Shown here in pieces: positions 32,201 through 32,961 of a stretch of DNA of 32,961 bases; the stretch's first letter is position 1, and the number at the start of each line of letters is the position of its first letter. The notes beneath the pieces were generated by a model. It was not told where the DNA came from, searched no databases, and saw only the letters and a list, made by a program, of their open reading frames with translations. The DNA comes from Lewinellaceae bacterium. Its GTDB lineage: Bacteria > Bacteroidota > Bacteroidia > Chitinophagales > Saprospiraceae. Where the stretch lies: NCBI GenBank assembly GCA_024644235.1, contig JAHELJ010000040.1:1-32961 (forward strand). The letters are read 5' to 3'. Both the position numbers and the translations under genes were made by a program.

Positions 32201-32961
32201 TTAATGGAGTAAAGTGATGGAGCCGGATAGTTCGTGATCCAAACCGTCATTCATCGTCAGATTTATCCGATACAGGTAAACACCTTGCTCCACAAGTCGG
32301 TCCTTATCTCTGCCATTCCAGAGAATGGCCTGAGTATCTTGCATGTTTTCATTTTCATAGATAAGTTGTCCCCATCTTGAATAGATTTGAATCCGGTTTA
32401 CCCTAATGAGTTCTTGAGTCCCATACAAGGTAAGGTGATCATTTATACCATCATTGTTTGGTGAGAATGCATTTGGGATGTATACATCATAGAAACCGAG
32501 CGTGAGTTGCACAATGCTATCACAACCTAGGCTGGACGCCAGAGTAATCACTTCGCTAGTGGGATTCTGAAAGTTGAAATCACCCACCTGATATGTTTCT
32601 CCATCGAAGATTTTGGTTGAGTCAGATACAGTCACAGATGAAACCTTGCTGAGATTGATTTGAATGATGCTATCACATCCATCCCTGGATAGCAAGGTGT
32701 CGAAGTAGGTGCCAGATTCTGATCGCTCCTTACCAGCGAAAAAGAAGCTCTCTTGCTCGCAGAAGTGCTCATTTAATGTGGTGTGAATTACAGGTTCCGA
32801 CAGGAGGTAGGGATTGGTCAATTTGCAGGAGGCAGGACCTTTGATCAATACCTGATACAAACCGTCTCCGCTCTTAACTTTCAAAGTAGACGATGTTTCA
32901 CCTACGAGAGCGACTTTGTCCTTGTACCACTGATAATTTAGACTGTCGAAGTTGGGTACAC
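32201..32961 (-). CDS. C-terminal part of a T9SS-exported surface protein (gliding-motility C-terminal domain)
   Basis: The frame is open from the right edge to the stop at 32201, so only the last 253 residues are seen. The visible part starts in an Ig/PKD-like module (YQWYKDKVALVGETSSTL, DGLYQVLIKG), passes through two SxGCDSI(V/I)Q repeats of the kind placed before the sorting domain, and ends in the T9SS type B/gliding-motility-associated domain: FYDVYIPNAFSPNNDGINDH, IQIYSRWGQLIYENEN, WNGRDKDRLVEQGVYLYRIN and a C-terminal GSITLLH. The domain directs secretion through T9SS and attachment to the surface. What the missing N-terminal part does is unknown. Confidence 0.93.
   Translation of the reverse strand, partial: VPNFDSLNYQWYKDKVALVGETSSTLKVKSGDGLYQVLIKGPASCKLTNPYLLSEPVIHTTLNEHFCEQESFFFAGKERSESGTYFDTLLSRDGCDSIIQINLSKVSSVTVSDSTKIFDGETYQVGDFNFQNPTSEVITLASSLGCDSIVQLTLGFYDVYIPNAFSPNNDGINDHLTLYGTQELIRVNRIQIYSRWGQLIYENENMQDTQAILWNGRDKDRLVEQGVYLYRINLTMNDGLDHELSGSITLLH

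Overview
The window looks like chromosomal DNA of a Bacteroidota bacterium, most likely of the Saprospiria/Lewinella type. Reasons: two genes end in recognisable type IX secretion (T9SS) sorting domains (a type A domain on the heme peroxidase, and a gliding-motility-type C-terminal domain on the gene at the right edge); a large HYR-like repeat surface protein lies at the left edge; Shine-Dalgarno sequences are mostly absent; and the Bacteroidota -7 promoter box TAnnTTTG recurs in front of genes. Base composition is even across the window. I saw no insertion sequence, tRNA, rRNA or CRISPR array.

Layout, left to right. (1) 1-1876: N-terminal part of a secreted repeat protein on the minus strand, then a 629 bp gap. 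(2) 2506-4077: a lipoprotein D-aminoacylase-like amidohydrolase with its own terminator. (3) 4188-7166, plus strand: a compact sulfur cluster of ArsR regulator, rhodanese, GNAT acetyltransferase, SAM methyltransferase and two YeeE/YedE-type sulfur transport half-proteins, with a perfect 20 bp palindrome overlapping a promoter box before the transporters. (4) 7177-9243: helix-hairpin-helix/outer-membrane protein. (5) 9330-12965, minus strand: a nitrogen block of PII (glnB), ammonium channel (amt), TorF-like porin and a eukaryote-type glutamine synthetase. (6) 13150-20710: the leucine operon leuA-leuC-leuD-leuB on the minus strand, flanked by two paralogous 512/523-residue uncharacterised proteins on the plus strand. 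(7) 20718-25525: HMG-CoA lyase family enzyme, small membrane protein, T9SS-exported animal-type heme peroxidase, and dihydrolipoyl dehydrogenase. (8) 25698-32961: small exported protein, SRPBCC protein, molybdopterin adenylyltransferase (mog), a 1039-residue BNR-repeat exoprotein, two uncharacterised proteins, and the C-terminal part of a T9SS surface protein.

The most notable new signal is upstream of leuA. A 22-codon ORF (19030-19095, minus) with 7 leucines in 21 residues sits just downstream of a good Bacteroidota promoter and is followed by a short GC-rich hairpin and a U-rich stretch, which is the layout of a leucine attenuator. Other points are the uncharacterised paralogue pair around the leu operon, the sulfur cluster with its candidate ArsR operator and a probably leaderless arsR transcript, a PII protein lacking the uridylylated Tyr51, a LeuA without the leucine-feedback domain, and an amidohydrolase in which the usual Cys metal ligand appears replaced by Asp.

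All calls come from reading the sequence and from family knowledge; no database search or folding program was run.
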